Notes: generated from the letters alone by a model not told the origin. A stretch of DNA of 42,550 bases from Desmonostoc geniculatum HA4340-LM1 (GCA_019359545.1 JAHHHB010000058.1:1-42550), one strand, 5' to 3'; shown: positions 23,595 to 32,971, counted from the first letter of the stretch. Program-made: numbers and translations.

Positions 23595-25184
23595 CTACAA
23601 CGGACGGTAGACGCGATAGTTGATGTTGGGGAAAATATTATCCATCACCTCGACTTTTTCGAGCCAACCGCTATCAATTTTGCCAATTTTCACGTCTTCG
23701 TAGAGCTTATTGAAGCGCATCAGGTGCGATCGCGTCCGTCTCACTGCATAGGGTACCATCGTTCCCGTCCGCATAATAAAAGCCCAGTCAGAAGATTGTG
23801 CCAACAATAACTCCCGTGCTGCTTGATTTAATGCTCGCCAGCCCAGTTCATCCTCCGGTTCCAACTGGGATATTTCAATCATTCGCTCAGCAGCTTTGTG
23901 CAAGTGTGGGTAAATCCAGGCGTTTGTTTCGTTCAACCAATACTCGTGGAAACCTTTGAAACCCCAACTTGATTGGGAAGGACGACAGACTTGCTGCACT
24001 GGATGCGATCGCAGATAATCTGCTAAGTGCGTCATTGCATAGGTTCCTTGGTCATACCATGACTTGCGGAACAAGAAATCAATGAACCAAGGACCTTCAT
24101 ACCACCAGTGTCCAAATAATTCCGCGTCATAGGGCGAAACGATAATCGGCGGGCGCTGCATTATACCATAAAGATGTTCAGATTGCCGCTCTCGATTATA
24201 CATAAAGTTAGCAGCGTGTTCTGCGGCCTTTTCCTTAGCCCAATAAGGATCGTACAGTGCTTTATCTGACAACCCTAAACCACGCCCAGTAATTTTGTGA
24301 TATTTAATGCCCGTGTTTTTTCGCTGACCATTGGGCATAATGTAGGGCTTGATGTACTCATATTCTGCTTCCCAGCCCAAATCTTTATAAAATTCTCGAT
24401 ATTCTGCCGCCCCAGGATAGCCAACTTCAGAAGACCATACCTGTTGAGACGATTCATGATCTCGGCCAAAGGCAGCAACACCAGTTTCAGTGAAAATAGG
24501 TGCATAGGTGCCAAAACGGGGACGCGGGCGGGCGTAAAGAATGCCATGTCCGTCGGTAAGGAAGTAGCGTAATCCAGCATCTGCTAGCATCCGGTCTACA
24601 CCTTCATAGTAAGCACATTCAGGTAACCAAATACCTCTCGGTGCTTGTCCAAAAGTTTCCTCGTAGTGTTCACAAGCTACCTGAATTTGCGCCCACACTG
24701 CTTGCGGATACATTTTCATCAACGGTAAGTAGCCGTGGGTAGCACCGCAAGTGATAATTTCCAGGTTATTACTGTCTTGGAACTGCTTAAAAGCCGTCAC
24801 CAAGTCACCGTTGTAGCGTTCCCATATTTGACGTGCTTCGTTAAATTCAGCAGCATAATGTTCCGCTAAATAACGAATATGTCCGTTGTGGACGTTACGC
24901 TCAGCCTCCAGTTCTATAAGTTCTTCAAGTTGTGCTAAGTGGGCATCATAGCGTTCTTGCAGCAGGGGGTCACGAAGCATCGACACTAGAGGTGGTGTCA
25001 TACTCATCGTGATTTTAAAGTCGATACCGTCTCGCTTTAAGCCTTCAAATACTTTTAATAAAGGGATGTAGGTTTCTGTGATGGCTTCATAGAGCCATTC
25101 TTCCTCCAGCACATAGTCACTTTCCGGGTGACGAACGAAGGGTAGATGTGCATGAAGGACAAGCGCGACATAGCCAATAGCCAT
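23595..25184 (-). CDS. Glycoside hydrolase family 57 protein, probable 1,4-alpha-glucan branching enzyme type
   Basis: The 529-aa protein has the GH57 landmarks: motif 1 LVLHAHLPFVRHPE (about 9-22), motif 3 RGIWLPECAYYEG with the predicted nucleophile Glu189, and motif 4 IVSPYDAELFGHWWYEGP with the predicted acid/base Asp353. The C-terminal helical domain ends with SQSSWGFKGFHEYWLNETNA and following helices, as in the DUF1957-bearing branching-enzyme branch. The likely substrate is glycogen or another alpha-glucan in the cytoplasm. Length is typical for the family. It is on the minus strand after two Uma2 genes, with its own 220-base upstream region. A pure amylase or another transferase activity cannot be excluded. 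Confidence 0.9.
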   Translation of the reverse strand: MAIGYVALVLHAHLPFVRHPESDYVLEEEWLYEAITETYIPLLKVFEGLKRDGIDFKITMSMTPPLVSMLRDPLLQERYDAHLAQLEELIELEAERNVHNGHIRYLAEHYAAEFNEARQIWERYNGDLVTAFKQFQDSNNLEIITCGATHGYLPLMKMYPQAVWAQIQVACEHYEETFGQAPRGIWLPECAYYEGVDRMLADAGLRYFLTDGHGILYARPRPRFGTYAPIFTETGVAAFGRDHESSQQVWSSEVGYPGAAEYREFYKDLGWEAEYEYIKPYIMPNGQRKNTGIKYHKITGRGLGLSDKALYDPYWAKEKAAEHAANFMYNRERQSEHLYGIMQRPPIIVSPYDAELFGHWWYEGPWFIDFLFRKSWYDQGTYAMTHLADYLRSHPVQQVCRPSQSSWGFKGFHEYWLNETNAWIYPHLHKAAERMIEISQLEPEDELGWRALNQAARELLLAQSSDWAFIMRTGTMVPYAVRRTRSHLMRFNKLYEDVKIGKIDSGWLEKVEVMDNIFPNINYRVYRPL

Positions 25185-25379
25185 AGTGATTTTGGGGTGA
25201 TACTTGTAAGTTGAAGGTCGAGAGGTTGGGCTGAAATTAACAATATTTTAAGACTTTATGGGGATCTAAGAGTACTTAATGATTTTTTCTCAATCTATGG
25301 GGCCAATAGCTCGCCAAGTTTTTTTCAGTCTTGCCATCTGAACAGGCTTGGTGCTGAAGTTGAGTTTGAAGAGCGATGT

Positions 25380-25402
25380 CTAGGTTGGGCTACGCCTACG
25401 CC
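25380..25402. repeat. Dispersed GGGCTACGCCTACGCC repeat
   Basis: AGGTTGGGCTACGCCTACGCC, preceded by AGCGATGTCT, matches the copy at the start of the U32 gene (AGCGATATCT ... GGGCTACGCCTACGCCCC at 397-427). Related words occur at 13630 and 41165. Confidence 0.7.
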
Positions 25403-25406
25403 AGAA

Positions 25407-25976
25407 TTATACAAAAAAGCGTTGAACTCGAACGCTAAAACCTGGCAACAGTGGGGATGTGATTTCGTCATCAGCCAACAAAGTTGCTATCAGTTTTAAT
25501 TGGGCGCTTTCTCTGCGATAAACTTCTAGCTGCTGTAATTGCCAATTTGCAATCCAATATTCTTGGACTCCTGTGGATGAGTATAGTTTCAGCTTGGCTT
25601 CTCGGTCTCGACGTTCGTTGGTTGTCCCAGGAGAAAGCACTTCCACAATCAGTTCTGGCGCTCCTCTCAAATGTCCTTCGTCATCTAGCAATTGTGCTAA
25701 ACGCTCATTACTGATCCAAACTACATCGGGTATGACATTATCAGCATTTGTAAAAATTATCCCAGGAGTTTGGCGAGTTTCTCCCAGCCCGCTAGAGCGA
25801 GACCAAATTTGTAATTCTAAACATATATTGCCGGCAGACCCTTGATGTCTCCAGTGAGGCGCTCTCGTCACAAATAGTTCTCCGTCAATAATTTCATAGC
25901 GCTTCCATTCGTCAGTAGCGAGTAATTCTAAGTCTGAGGTTGTCCAACGGACTCCATCGGATATTGTTTGGTTCAT
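25407..25976 (-). CDS. Uma2 family protein (DUF820)
   Basis: The 189-aa protein has the family pattern: WTTSDLELLATDEWKRYEII, DGELFVTRAPHWRHQ, a TPGIIFTNADNVIPDVVWIS strand carrying the acidic residue, and PELIVEVLSPGTTNERRDRE followed by KLKLYSSTGVQEYWI, with the E/K pair of a PD-(D/E)XK nuclease core. It lies 52 bases downstream of another Uma2 gene on the same strand; the two are not close copies. Function in the cell is unknown. Confidence 0.9.
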   Translation of the reverse strand: MNQTISDGVRWTTSDLELLATDEWKRYEIIDGELFVTRAPHWRHQGSAGNICLELQIWSRSSGLGETRQTPGIIFTNADNVIPDVVWISNERLAQLLDDEGHLRGAPELIVEVLSPGTTNERRDREAKLKLYSSTGVQEYWIANWQLQQLEVYRRESAQLKLIATLLADDEITSPLLPGFSVRVQRFFV

Positions 25977-26028
25977 AGGACTATCTTTCCATGTCTACTT
26001 GAGAAATGAAATTCTATTTTGAGAATAT

Positions 26029-26760
26029 TTACTCAGGGTCAATACCTGCGGCTCGCAAGCGTTCTGCCAACATTGCAGCCCGTTGACGTTCTTCTTCTAG
26101 TTGTTGGTTTGTTTGCTCTAACTGTTGATTTGCTTGCTCTAACTGTTGATTTGCTTCTTCCTCTGGTAACATCACCAGCTGTCCATCTGGTGTAAAAAAG
26201 CGTAATTTGCCTAAATGTACTGCTAAATACAGCCCTAATTGTTGACTCCACAACCAACCTGACTCAGTAGGTACAAGGTCTTGATATTGTCCATCAAGTA
26301 AGTGAAATCCCTGAAACTCTAGGTTATTTGGGTCAAACCAAAAGTAATCTGGAGTACGAAATGTATTCTGGTAAATTTGCTTTTTCAAACCTTTATCAAC
26401 CGAGGCAGTGGAATCAGATAACATCTCAATAATCACATTGGGATATTTGCCGTCTTCTTGCCACACAACCCAGCTTTTACGGTCTTTTTTTTCTGTATCT
26501 AAAACCAGAAAGAAATCAGGGCCTCGAAATTCTTCTGACTTTTTCTGATTAGGACTGAAATAGATAGTCAGGTTGCCGGTAGCATAAAAATCCTGACGAT
26601 CGCGCCACCACCACTTAATCAAGCGAATCAGTAAATCGATTTGTTCGCGGTGTAAATCGGATTCCAAGGGGGGTTCATCACTGTAAATATCACCTGGTGG
26701 GAAAATTATACTCTCAGTGACATCTTTTACACTAGGGGTGGTGGCAAGGGGCTGAGACAT
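26029..26760 (-). CDS. Uma2 family protein with C-terminal heptad coiled coil
   Basis: The 243-aa protein has a Uma2/DUF820 domain: QIDLLIRLIKWWWRDRQDFY, EFRGPDFFLVLDTEKKDRKS, and KYPNVIIEMLSDSTASVDKG followed by KKQIYQNTFRTPDYFWFDP. The C-terminus adds three seven-residue units (NQQLEQA, NQQLEQT, NQQLEEE) that form a short coiled coil, then a conserved AERLRAAGIDPE tail. The extension makes it longer than the 180-190 aa of the other two Uma2 proteins here and may mediate dimerisation. It starts 53 bases after rsgA ends, so read-through from the chaperone operon is possible. Confidence 0.9.
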   Translation of the reverse strand: MSQPLATTPSVKDVTESIIFPPGDIYSDEPPLESDLHREQIDLLIRLIKWWWRDRQDFYATGNLTIYFSPNQKKSEEFRGPDFFLVLDTEKKDRKSWVVWQEDGKYPNVIIEMLSDSTASVDKGLKKQIYQNTFRTPDYFWFDPNNLEFQGFHLLDGQYQDLVPTESGWLWSQQLGLYLAVHLGKLRFFTPDGQLVMLPEEEANQQLEQANQQLEQTNQQLEEERQRAAMLAERLRAAGIDPE

Positions 26761-26813
26761 ACAACAACAGAATCTTTCTATTTCTATCTATGCTATCGTG
26801 ACGGCTTGTTCTC

Positions 26814-27950
26814 CTATTCTTCGCTTTCTTGATACAGCTGTTGCAAGTCCTGTAACTGAGTCTTTCGGGAAACACGACGATATTTTTTAGTTTCCAACTT
26901 GGGTTCGTATTGACTCTGCCCTTTGCCTTTACTTTTTAACTTGAGAGTGGATTCCGGATCGGCTTGTTGGTGGAGTTGTGTTTGACGAGCGATCGCTGCA
27001 TCCAAAAATTCTAAATAATGTTCGTATCGTTCCCAGTCTCCGCGCACTGCACACTCAGGTTCATCTCGGTGGAGACAATCATTAAATCGACAGCTAGCAA
27101 TTGCTAACCGCTTTCTTGCTTCTGGAAAATAATTTATTAATTCTTCTGGGTTACAATCCATGTCAGGCTGATTAAAACCCGGAGTATCTGCAAGCATTCC
27201 ACCGCTAGGCAATTCAAATAATTCTACATGGCGGGTGGTATGACGACCACGAGCCAATTTACCAGAAACCTCCGCCACTCGCAGGTTAGCATTGGGAATT
27301 AGCCCATTAATCAGGCTAGATTTGCCCACTCCGGAAGCTCCAGCAATTACAGTAATTTTATTGCTTAGATGGGTCGCAGCTTGGTCAATATTTATACTAT
27401 TTTTGACACTGATGAATAACGGCCGATAACCCCAACCGAGTAGGCGATCGCTAATTTGCTGCTGTTCCTGTGGTGAAATTAAATCACTTTTATTCAAGCA
27501 TAAAAGCACATCCAAGCCAGTAGACTCTGCCTTAATCAGAAACCGACTCAATTGATAAGGTTCCAAAGGTGGATCGGCCACAGCAAATACCAATAAGATT
27601 TGGTTGACATTGGCGATCGCTGGACGATCTAATTCACTTTGGCGGGGTAAAACCTCAGCGATCGCTCCCCGTCCTCCAGCCCAATCTGGCTCCTCTACAA
27701 CAACGCGATCGCCCACCATCACCTGTTGTCCGATTTTTTTCAGCCGTGTTCTGCGAGTACAAAGCAGGAAAGGGAGCAGGGGAGCGGAGGGGCAGAGGGG
27801 CAGAGGGGGATTTACATCTATTTTCTCCTCTGCTCCCCTGCTCCTCTGCTCCCCATCCTCTTCATCCAACTGTACCCGATAAAAATTAGCTTGCACGGCC
27901 ACCACAGTACCCAATAACTGCCCAGTTGCGGTAAAATTTTCCGCTATCAT
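26814..27950 (-). CDS. rsgA: Ribosome small-subunit biogenesis GTPase RsgA
   Basis: The 378-aa protein has an N-terminal OB fold and a circularly permuted GTPase: NKSD (G4, 153-156), then GASGVGKSS (G1, about 204-212), then DTPG (G3, 255-258). The C-terminal zinc finger has the CRFNDCLHRDEPEC pattern (Cys287, Cys292, His294, Cys300). RsgA acts late in 30S maturation. It overlaps the upstream tusA-like gene by four bases (ATGA). A low-complexity insert at about residues 31-66 in the OB fold comes from the minisatellite at 27762-27860. The C-terminal tail is Lys/Gln-rich. Confidence 0.95.
   Translation of the reverse strand: MIAENFTATGQLLGTVVAVQANFYRVQLDEEDGEQRSRGAEEKIDVNPPLPLCPSAPLLPFLLCTRRTRLKKIGQQVMVGDRVVVEEPDWAGGRGAIAEVLPRQSELDRPAIANVNQILLVFAVADPPLEPYQLSRFLIKAESTGLDVLLCLNKSDLISPQEQQQISDRLLGWGYRPLFISVKNSINIDQAATHLSNKITVIAGASGVGKSSLINGLIPNANLRVAEVSGKLARGRHTTRHVELFELPSGGMLADTPGFNQPDMDCNPEELINYFPEARKRLAIASCRFNDCLHRDEPECAVRGDWERYEHYLEFLDAAIARQTQLHQQADPESTLKLKSKGKGQSQYEPKLETKKYRRVSRKTQLQDLQQLYQESEE
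27762..27860. repeat. Minisatellite inside rsgA
   Basis: GGGGAGC/GGGGCAGA-type units on the plus strand (27762-27807) are followed by CTCCTCTGCTCCCC-type units (27828-27853), making an inverted pair. On the coding strand it encodes QRSRGAEEKIDVNPPLPLCP and a Pro/Leu run within the OB fold. The frame is kept. Confidence 0.85.
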
Positions 27951-28204
27951 TGGCTGTTAACTGGACGACGCACTAACAGAGAAAAATAACTACTACAGTC
28001 TGTAATTTTTTCCACCTGATAACCTGCCATTGTCAAACTATCAGGAACCTGCTCAATTGGCTCTCCTGGGTCTAGCCAGACTTCTAGCAAACCTCCCAGT
28101 GGCATTTTCTCTAAACGTAGTTTTGTCCGCACGAAATTTATTGGGCAAGGGGTGCCGCGTAAATCAAGCTGAGCATCGGGAGTTGAAATAGAAGAGGACT
28201 TCAT
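27947..28204 (-). CDS. TusA/SirA-family sulfur carrier protein
   Basis: The 85-aa protein has the TusA/SirA core: LDLRGTPCPINFVRTKLRLE, with the active Cys of the CPxx motif, and GGLLEVWLDPGEPIEQVPDS. The canonical motif is CPxP; CPIN replaces the second Pro, which I believe is usual in the cyanobacterial subfamily. TusA-type proteins carry persulfide sulfur or act in redox control; the role here is unknown. Its start overlaps the dnaJ stop by one base (TAATG) and its stop overlaps rsgA by four, so it sits inside the chaperone operon. Confidence 0.85.
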   Translation of the reverse strand: MKSSSISTPDAQLDLRGTPCPINFVRTKLRLEKMPLGGLLEVWLDPGEPIEQVPDSLTMAGYQVEKITDCSSYFSLLVRRPVNSQ

Positions 28205-29337
28205 TACTTAAACAAATTTCCCAAGAATCCTTCTAGACCGCCTTTACCAGTGCGATCTCCTTTAATTTTAGCCAGCTTCTCCAACAGTTCCCTCTCCTCT
28301 GGGGCTATCTTGTTGGGAATATCAATTAATACGGTCAGCATATGATCGCCGCGACTTACGGGATTTCCCAATCTGGGTACGCCGCGATTTTCCAACTTCA
28401 TCACCGTATTCGGCTGGGTTCCCGCAGGAATGATTAGTTCCACTAGCCCATCTACCGTATCGACCTCTAACCGACAACCTAAAATTGCTTGCAAGTAGCT
28501 AATTTTGATTTCCGAGAGAATATTGATGCCATCCCGTTGGAATTCCGCGTCCTCATTGACGAACAAGTAAACATACAAATCCCCAGCAGGACCACCGCGT
28601 TGACCGGCATCCCCTTCATTGGAAATCCGCAAGCGTGTGCCATTATCCACCCCAGCGGGAATGGTAATTTTGAGTTTTTTTGTTACTTGATTTGCGCCCT
28701 TACCATCACACGCATCACACTTATCTTCAATTACCATGCCTGTGCCATTACAAGTGGGACAAGTCGAGACTTGTGTGAAACTACCGAAGGGTGTTCTCGT
28801 AACACGACGAACTTGACCCGAACCGCTACAAGTTGAACAAGTACGCGGACGTGTTCCTGGTTTAGCACCAGAACCATTACAAACTTCACAATTTTCTAAA
28901 TGCGAAATGCGGATTTCTTTTTCACCGCCAAATACTGCTTCCCGGAAATCTAACTTTAGGTCTAGCCGCAGGTCATCACCTCGCGCAGGGCCGCTGCGGC
29001 GTCTTTGTTGTTGCGCTGGACCACCCATACCCCCAGCAAAGCCGCTAAAAATACTTTCAAAGATGTCGGCAAAGCCACCCATATCGCCAATATCTTGGAA
29101 GCCTGCACCAGCTCCGCTTGACACGCCCTCTGGACCAAAGCGATCGTAACGAGCGCGGATTTCTGGTTCCGAGAGTACCTCATAAGCGCGGTTAATTTCT
29201 TTAAAGCGCTCTTCCGCTCCCGGTTCTTTGTTCACGTCTGGGTGATACTTCCGGGCTAAACGGCGATAGGCTTGTTTGATTTCTTCTTTGTCGGCGTCAC
29301 GAGAGACACCCAGGATTTCATAATAGTCGCGGGCCAT
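28204..29337 (-). CDS. dnaJ: Molecular chaperone DnaJ (type I Hsp40)
   Basis: The 377-aa protein has all class I domains: the J domain with HPD at 32-34, a Gly/Phe-rich linker (about 70-120) and four CxxCxGxG zinc repeats (CEVCNGSG from 150, [24 protein letters not shown]). The C-terminal substrate-binding and dimerisation regions follow. It stimulates DnaK ATPase activity and delivers substrates. It lies downstream of dnaK across a 632-base gap, more than usual, and is tightly coupled to the downstream tusA-like gene. Confidence 0.97.
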   Translation of the reverse strand: MARDYYEILGVSRDADKEEIKQAYRRLARKYHPDVNKEPGAEERFKEINRAYEVLSEPEIRARYDRFGPEGVSSGAGAGFQDIGDMGGFADIFESIFSGFAGGMGGPAQQQRRRSGPARGDDLRLDLKLDFREAVFGGEKEIRISHLENCEVCNGSGAKPGTRPRTCSTCSGSGQVRRVTRTPFGSFTQVSTCPTCNGTGMVIEDKCDACDGKGANQVTKKLKITIPAGVDNGTRLRISNEGDAGQRGGPAGDLYVYLFVNEDAEFQRDGINILSEIKISYLQAILGCRLEVDTVDGLVELIIPAGTQPNTVMKLENRGVPRLGNPVSRGDHMLTVLIDIPNKIAPEERELLEKLAKIKGDRTGKGGLEGFLGNLFK

Positions 29338-29654
29338 ATAGCAAAGGTAAAAGTTAGAAGGAACAAAGCAGGAGGCAGTAGAACATTACGGTTACTTCCT
29401 ACCCTACAAAAAGGCGTTTTACCTAGAAAACGTCTTTGGGAGGGCGGCTTGCCAAAGGACAGGCAGAAGATAAAATAAATTTTTGTTAATAACTGATTTT
29501 ACCCTTTACCTTTTACAAAAATCACCGACAAATCTTAAGCAACAGGTGCTTTCCTCGTGGGAGACGACAAAAGTTGCAGAAGTAGTTACAAACAAAGAAA
29601 ACCTCTGTTCGGACTTCTCACTGCTGAATTTGCTGTCTCTTTTACAATTGTGCT

Positions 29655-29732
29655 ACGTAGGAGAGGAAAACCCCGCCCATCAACCAGAGGGGCTAGCCGC
29701 ACCATCAGGTGTGGAAAACCACCCATATGCTT
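29655..29732. ncRNA. Possible structured RNA or folded repeat in the dnaK-dnaJ spacer
   Basis: A GC-rich block in an AT-rich spacer has two GGAAAACC boxes (29665-29672 and 29713-29720) and a hairpin CCGCACC (29697-29703) ATCA GGTGTGG (29708-29714). A CCCC/GGGG arm pair (29671-29674 and 29689-29692) lies just before it. It could be a small RNA, a 5'-UTR element of dnaJ on the minus strand, or a copy of a dispersed repeat. No known RNA family is recognised. Confidence 0.25.
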
Positions 29733-29887
29733 TGGATCGCATCTCAACTAGCACACCGTTTAGCCCACAGTAATTTGCTTCTACAATCTAGCAAACCGCT
29801 GGGGTCTTGTGAAACTTCGCTAAATTTAGCGTCAATATATTTAGATATATTAAAGTGTTTTAACAAAAATCTCAAAAATGGGGATTG

Positions 29888-29960
29888 GGCATGAGGCATT
29901 GGGCATTGGGCATTGGTTATTAATTCTTATCCCTCACTCCCTCATCTCCCCATGCCCCAT
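29888..29960. repeat. GCATTGG heptanucleotide repeat and CATCTCCCC tract
   Basis: GCATTGG units (29897-29917) are followed by CCCTCACTCCCTCATCTCCC and CCCCATACCC words directly downstream of dnaK. A similar block lies between grpE and dnaK (32032-32155). Confidence 0.8.
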
Positions 29961-29969
29961 ACCCAACCT

Positions 29970-31928
29970 TTAATCTATCGCCTCATAATCAGCTTGTGCG
30001 GTACTTTCTTCGTCAAAATCAAAGTTGAATTGGGGTATGAGTGTGCCATTCATAGCTGAGTCTAGTTCTGGGGTAAAGGCGCCCGCCGAAACTTCCTCAA
30101 TTTCATCGGCTTGGCTGTTAGCTCGGTTGTAGACATCGGCACCAATGGCAAATAGGGTTTGTTGGAAGTCGTCTAAGCGCTGCCTAAATTCCGTTGTGGA
30201 GATACTGGAGTCAGTCATTGCAGCTTGGAGTTGTGAAACTTTTTCACTAGCCAAGGTTTTCATCTGCTCGCCAATAAAGTTGCCATTATCCTTGATAGTG
30301 GATTCGTAACTGAACAACAGATTATCTGCTTGGTTTTTCAGTTCAACGAGTTCTTTACGTCTTCTGTCTTCTTCGGCGAACAATTCGGCCTCTTGGCGCA
30401 TCCGTTCGACTTCGTTGGTACTTAAACCACCTGTATTGGTAATCCTGATACTTTGTTCTCTGCCTGTACCTTTGTCTTGGGCAGCAACCTTGAGGATGCC
30501 GTTAACATCAATTTCAAAAGATACTTCAATTTGCGGTACACCACGGGGTGATGGGGGAATTCCTGCTAGGAGAAACTTACCGAGACTCTTGTTATCTCGT
30601 GCCATTGCGCGTTCACCTTGGAGGACGTGAATTTCCACCGAGGTTTGCCCATCAACTGCTGTGGAAAATATTTGTGACTTGCTAGTAGGAATTGTGGTGT
30701 TGCGTTCAATGATTTTGGTGAACACTTCACCCAAGGTTTCAATCCCTAAAGACAAGGGGGTGACATCCAATAGTAAGAGATTATCGACTTCGCCACCCAA
30801 AACCCCTGCTTGGATAGCAGCTCCTAGTGCTACAGCTTCATCAGGATTGATAGAGCGATCGGGAGCTTTGCCATTGAAAAACTTGATCAGCGCGTTTTGG
30901 ACTGCGGGAATCCGGGTAGAACCACCTACCAAAATAATCCGATCTATGTTTTGCGGTTTGAGAGCTGCGTCTTTGAGGGCTTGGATCATCGGTTCGATGG
31001 TAGCTTCGATTAATTGCCCTGAAAGTTCTTCAAATTTAGAGCGACTGAGTTCCATCTCCAGATGTTTGGGGCCACTGTCATCGGCGGTGATAAACGGCAA
31101 ATTGATGGAGGTATTCACCATACTAGAGAGTTCAATTTTTGCCTTTTCCGCTGCTTCCCGCAGGCGTTGGAGTGCCATCTTATCTTGGGAAAGGTCGATT
31201 TTTTCTTGTTGCTGGAAGCGTTCGATCATCCAACGCACGATCGCATTATCAAAGTCGTCTCCACCCAAGTGGTTGTTACCACAAGTAGCCTTAACTTCAA
31301 AAACACCATCCCCAAGTTGCAGAATCGACACGTCGAAGGTACCTCCTCCCAAGTCGAAGACTAAAATTAACTGTTCTTGCTCTTGTTTATCTAATCCGAA
31401 AGCTAAAGCCGCAGCCGTTGGTTCATTGATAATTCGCAGGACTTCGAGTCCGGCAATGGTGCCAGCATCTTTGGTTGCTTGTCTTTGGGCATCTGTGAAA
31501 TATGCTGGTACGGTGATCACTGCCTGAGTAACAGTTTCACCCAAGAAATTTTCCGCATCCTGCTTCAGCTTTTGCAGGATCATGGCAGATATTTCTTGTG
31601 GCGTGAAATTTTTTGAGCGAATTTGCACATCAACGGTATCATCTCGACCTTTGACACAGTTGTAGGGTACGCGTTCGCGTTCTACTTCAGTGTCTTCCCA
31701 ACGCCTACCGATGAATCGTTTAATACTGTAAATTGTGTTTTCGGCATTGGTTACGGCTTGGCGCTTTGCCAGTTGACCGACCAAGCGATCGCCACTCTTA
31801 CCAAATCCCACAATACTTGGAGTAGTTCGTCCACCTTCAGAATTGGAGATCACAAGTGGTTGACCGCCCTCCAAAACTGCGACGCAACTGTTAGTAGTGC
31901 CTAAGTCGATCCCAATAACTTTTCCCAT
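29970..31928 (-). CDS. dnaK: Molecular chaperone DnaK (Hsp70)
   Basis: The 652-aa protein starts [20 protein letters not shown] and carries the Hsp70 signatures [14 protein letters not shown] and [14 protein letters not shown]. The nucleotide-binding domain is followed by the substrate domain ([20 protein letters not shown]). It is the central ATP-dependent folding chaperone, working with GrpE and DnaJ encoded on either side. The C-terminus lacks the Gly-rich tail and ends in an acidic stretch ([19 protein letters not shown]). Placement next to grpE and dnaJ fits the DnaK2-type housekeeping/heat gene of cyanobacteria. Confidence 0.97.
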   Translation of the reverse strand: MGKVIGIDLGTTNSCVAVLEGGQPLVISNSEGGRTTPSIVGFGKSGDRLVGQLAKRQAVTNAENTIYSIKRFIGRRWEDTEVERERVPYNCVKGRDDTVDVQIRSKNFTPQEISAMILQKLKQDAENFLGETVTQAVITVPAYFTDAQRQATKDAGTIAGLEVLRIINEPTAAALAFGLDKQEQEQLILVFDLGGGTFDVSILQLGDGVFEVKATCGNNHLGGDDFDNAIVRWMIERFQQQEKIDLSQDKMALQRLREAAEKAKIELSSMVNTSINLPFITADDSGPKHLEMELSRSKFEELSGQLIEATIEPMIQALKDAALKPQNIDRIILVGGSTRIPAVQNALIKFFNGKAPDRSINPDEAVALGAAIQAGVLGGEVDNLLLLDVTPLSLGIETLGEVFTKIIERNTTIPTSKSQIFSTAVDGQTSVEIHVLQGERAMARDNKSLGKFLLAGIPPSPRGVPQIEVSFEIDVNGILKVAAQDKGTGREQSIRITNTGGLSTNEVERMRQEAELFAEEDRRRKELVELKNQADNLLFSYESTIKDNGNFIGEQMKTLASEKVSQLQAAMTDSSISTTEFRQRLDDFQQTLFAIGADVYNRANSQADEIEEVSAGAFTPELDSAMNGTLIPQFNFDFDEESTAQADYEAID

Positions 31929-32031
31929 ACTTTCCAGTATTTTTACTGAGTCTTTATGCTGTAATTATGATGTCGCGGACTAACTTGTTTTGCACCGAAC
32001 CAAGGCTAGCTCAAAACTTCAGCATCTAGAA

Positions 32032-32155
32032 ATGGGGAATAGGGAATAGGGAATAGGGCATTGGGCACGGGGCATTGGGCATTGGTTATTTCTCCCCCTG
32101 CCTGCCCTGCCTCCCCTGCTCCCTCATCTCCCTCATCTCCCTCATCTTCCCAATA
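32032..32155. repeat. AATAGGG/GCATTGG and CATCTCCCT repeats between grpE and dnaK
   Basis: GGGAATA (about 32035-32056) and GGCATTGG units (to about 32083) are followed by CCTGCC/CCTCATCTCC units (32092-32150). The arrangement resembles 29888-29960, on the other side of dnaK. Confidence 0.8.
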
Positions 32156-32166
32156 CTCAATAACGA

Positions 32167-32213
32167 TGCTCGCCTCTGCTAGAACCAGGCACTTTTGGTC
32201 AGCGAGGCGAGCG
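32167..32213 (-). promoter_or_regulatory. Long stable hairpin directly downstream of grpE
   Basis: GCTCGCCTC (32168-32176) pairs with GAGGCGAGC (32204-32212). The stem continues inward as GCT (32178-32180) with AGC (32201-32203) and AACCA (32183-32187) with TTGGT (32195-32199), a seven-base loop closing it. On the minus strand it begins 9 bases after the grpE stop. There is no T run, so it more likely protects or processes the grpE-dnaK RNA than ends it. Confidence 0.6.
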
Positions 32214-32221
32214 GTTACAGT

Positions 32222-32971
32222 TTAACTGTCGGCTGGACTCGACTGATCTTCTAGTGCAGCAGGTGTATCTTCCTTGGGAGCAGCGACTTTGACCATTGCA
32301 TGGCGTAGCACGCGATCGCCCAAGTAATATCCGCGCACTAACTCTTCTAACACTGTTCCTTCAGGATGTTCATCCGTAGGTTCCCGCATTACTGCTTCGT
32401 GCAGGTTGGGATCGAATTCTTGGCCTTCCGGACGCATTGGTGAGACACCCAAACGCTTGAGGGTATCTACTAATTGTTTGTAAACGCCTTGGTAACTTTT
32501 ATGGATGGTCATTTCGCCATCGGATTGCGGTTTGAGGTGCGATCGCGCCCGCTCAAAATTATCGACTACTGGTAGCAATTCCAGAATCGTGTTCCGCTTC
32601 ATCAGCGCTTCTAATTCTTCTTTTTCTTTAATAGTGCGTTTCCGGTAATTCTCAAAATCAGCGGCAATCCGCATATATTGAGTACTACGTTCTTCTAGTT
32701 GCACTTTCAGAGACTCGTTTTGTTGAGTCAGTTCTGCCAAAGCTGCCGTTTGCAGTTCAGCTTTCTCGCTTGCAGCGCCGCCATTTTCTTGATTAAGAGT
32801 AGCCGTATCCACCGTTACATTGGTTTGGGCTGCCACTTGCTCAGTAACTTCGCTGCCAGATTCATTAGAATTGATTTGGGCTGGGGAGTCGCTCTTCATT
32901 GCTTGCTTTACCTCTGTTGGTTCACCCAATTGCTGGCTTGTATCGTTTATCTGTTTATTTTCATCCATCAT
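32222..32971 (-). CDS. grpE: Nucleotide exchange factor GrpE
   Basis: The 249-aa protein releases ADP from DnaK. An acidic, low-complexity N-terminal region (about 1-85) precedes the long GrpE helix. Visible family features are [20 protein letters not shown] at the end of the helix, [35 protein letters not shown] and the beta domain with [20 protein letters not shown]. It is first in the chaperone gene run, ahead of dnaK. The upstream region up to the IS element (32972-33157) should carry the promoter. Confidence 0.96.
   Translation of the reverse strand: MMDENKQINDTSQQLGEPTEVKQAMKSDSPAQINSNESGSEVTEQVAAQTNVTVDTATLNQENGGAASEKAELQTAALAELTQQNESLKVQLEERSTQYMRIAADFENYRKRTIKEKEELEALMKRNTILELLPVVDNFERARSHLKPQSDGEMTIHKSYQGVYKQLVDTLKRLGVSPMRPEGQEFDPNLHEAVMREPTDEHPEGTVLEELVRGYYLGDRVLRHAMVKVAAPKEDTPAALEDQSSPADS

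Larger units (their letters stand above)
29338..29969. other. Long dnaK-dnaJ spacer rich in hairpins and repeats
   Basis: No convincing gene is seen; the longest frames look like chance. Near 29412-29433 GGCGTTTT pairs with AAAACGTC, and CTTTGG/CCAAAG arms follow near 29431-29457. A GC-rich structured block lies at 29660-29730. GCATTGG repeats and a CATCTCCCC tract lie at 29888-29960. Because the genes flanking it face the same way, some of this must be transcribed if dnaK and dnaJ are one operon. Confidence 0.6.

Noticed and set aside
27947..28204. Loss of the second Pro in the TusA CPxP motif (CPIN)
   Set aside because: The remaining motif and neighbours are intact and the form appears normal for the cyanobacterial subfamily, so it is not evidence of decay.
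29483..29773. 96-codon plus-strand frame in the dnaK-dnaJ spacer
   Set aside because: No ribosome site and no family; its C-terminal half is simply the GC-rich structured block read as codons.
30661..31527. 288-codon plus-strand frame opposite dnaK
   Set aside because: Antisense to a highly conserved gene, with Ser-rich shadow composition and no start signal.
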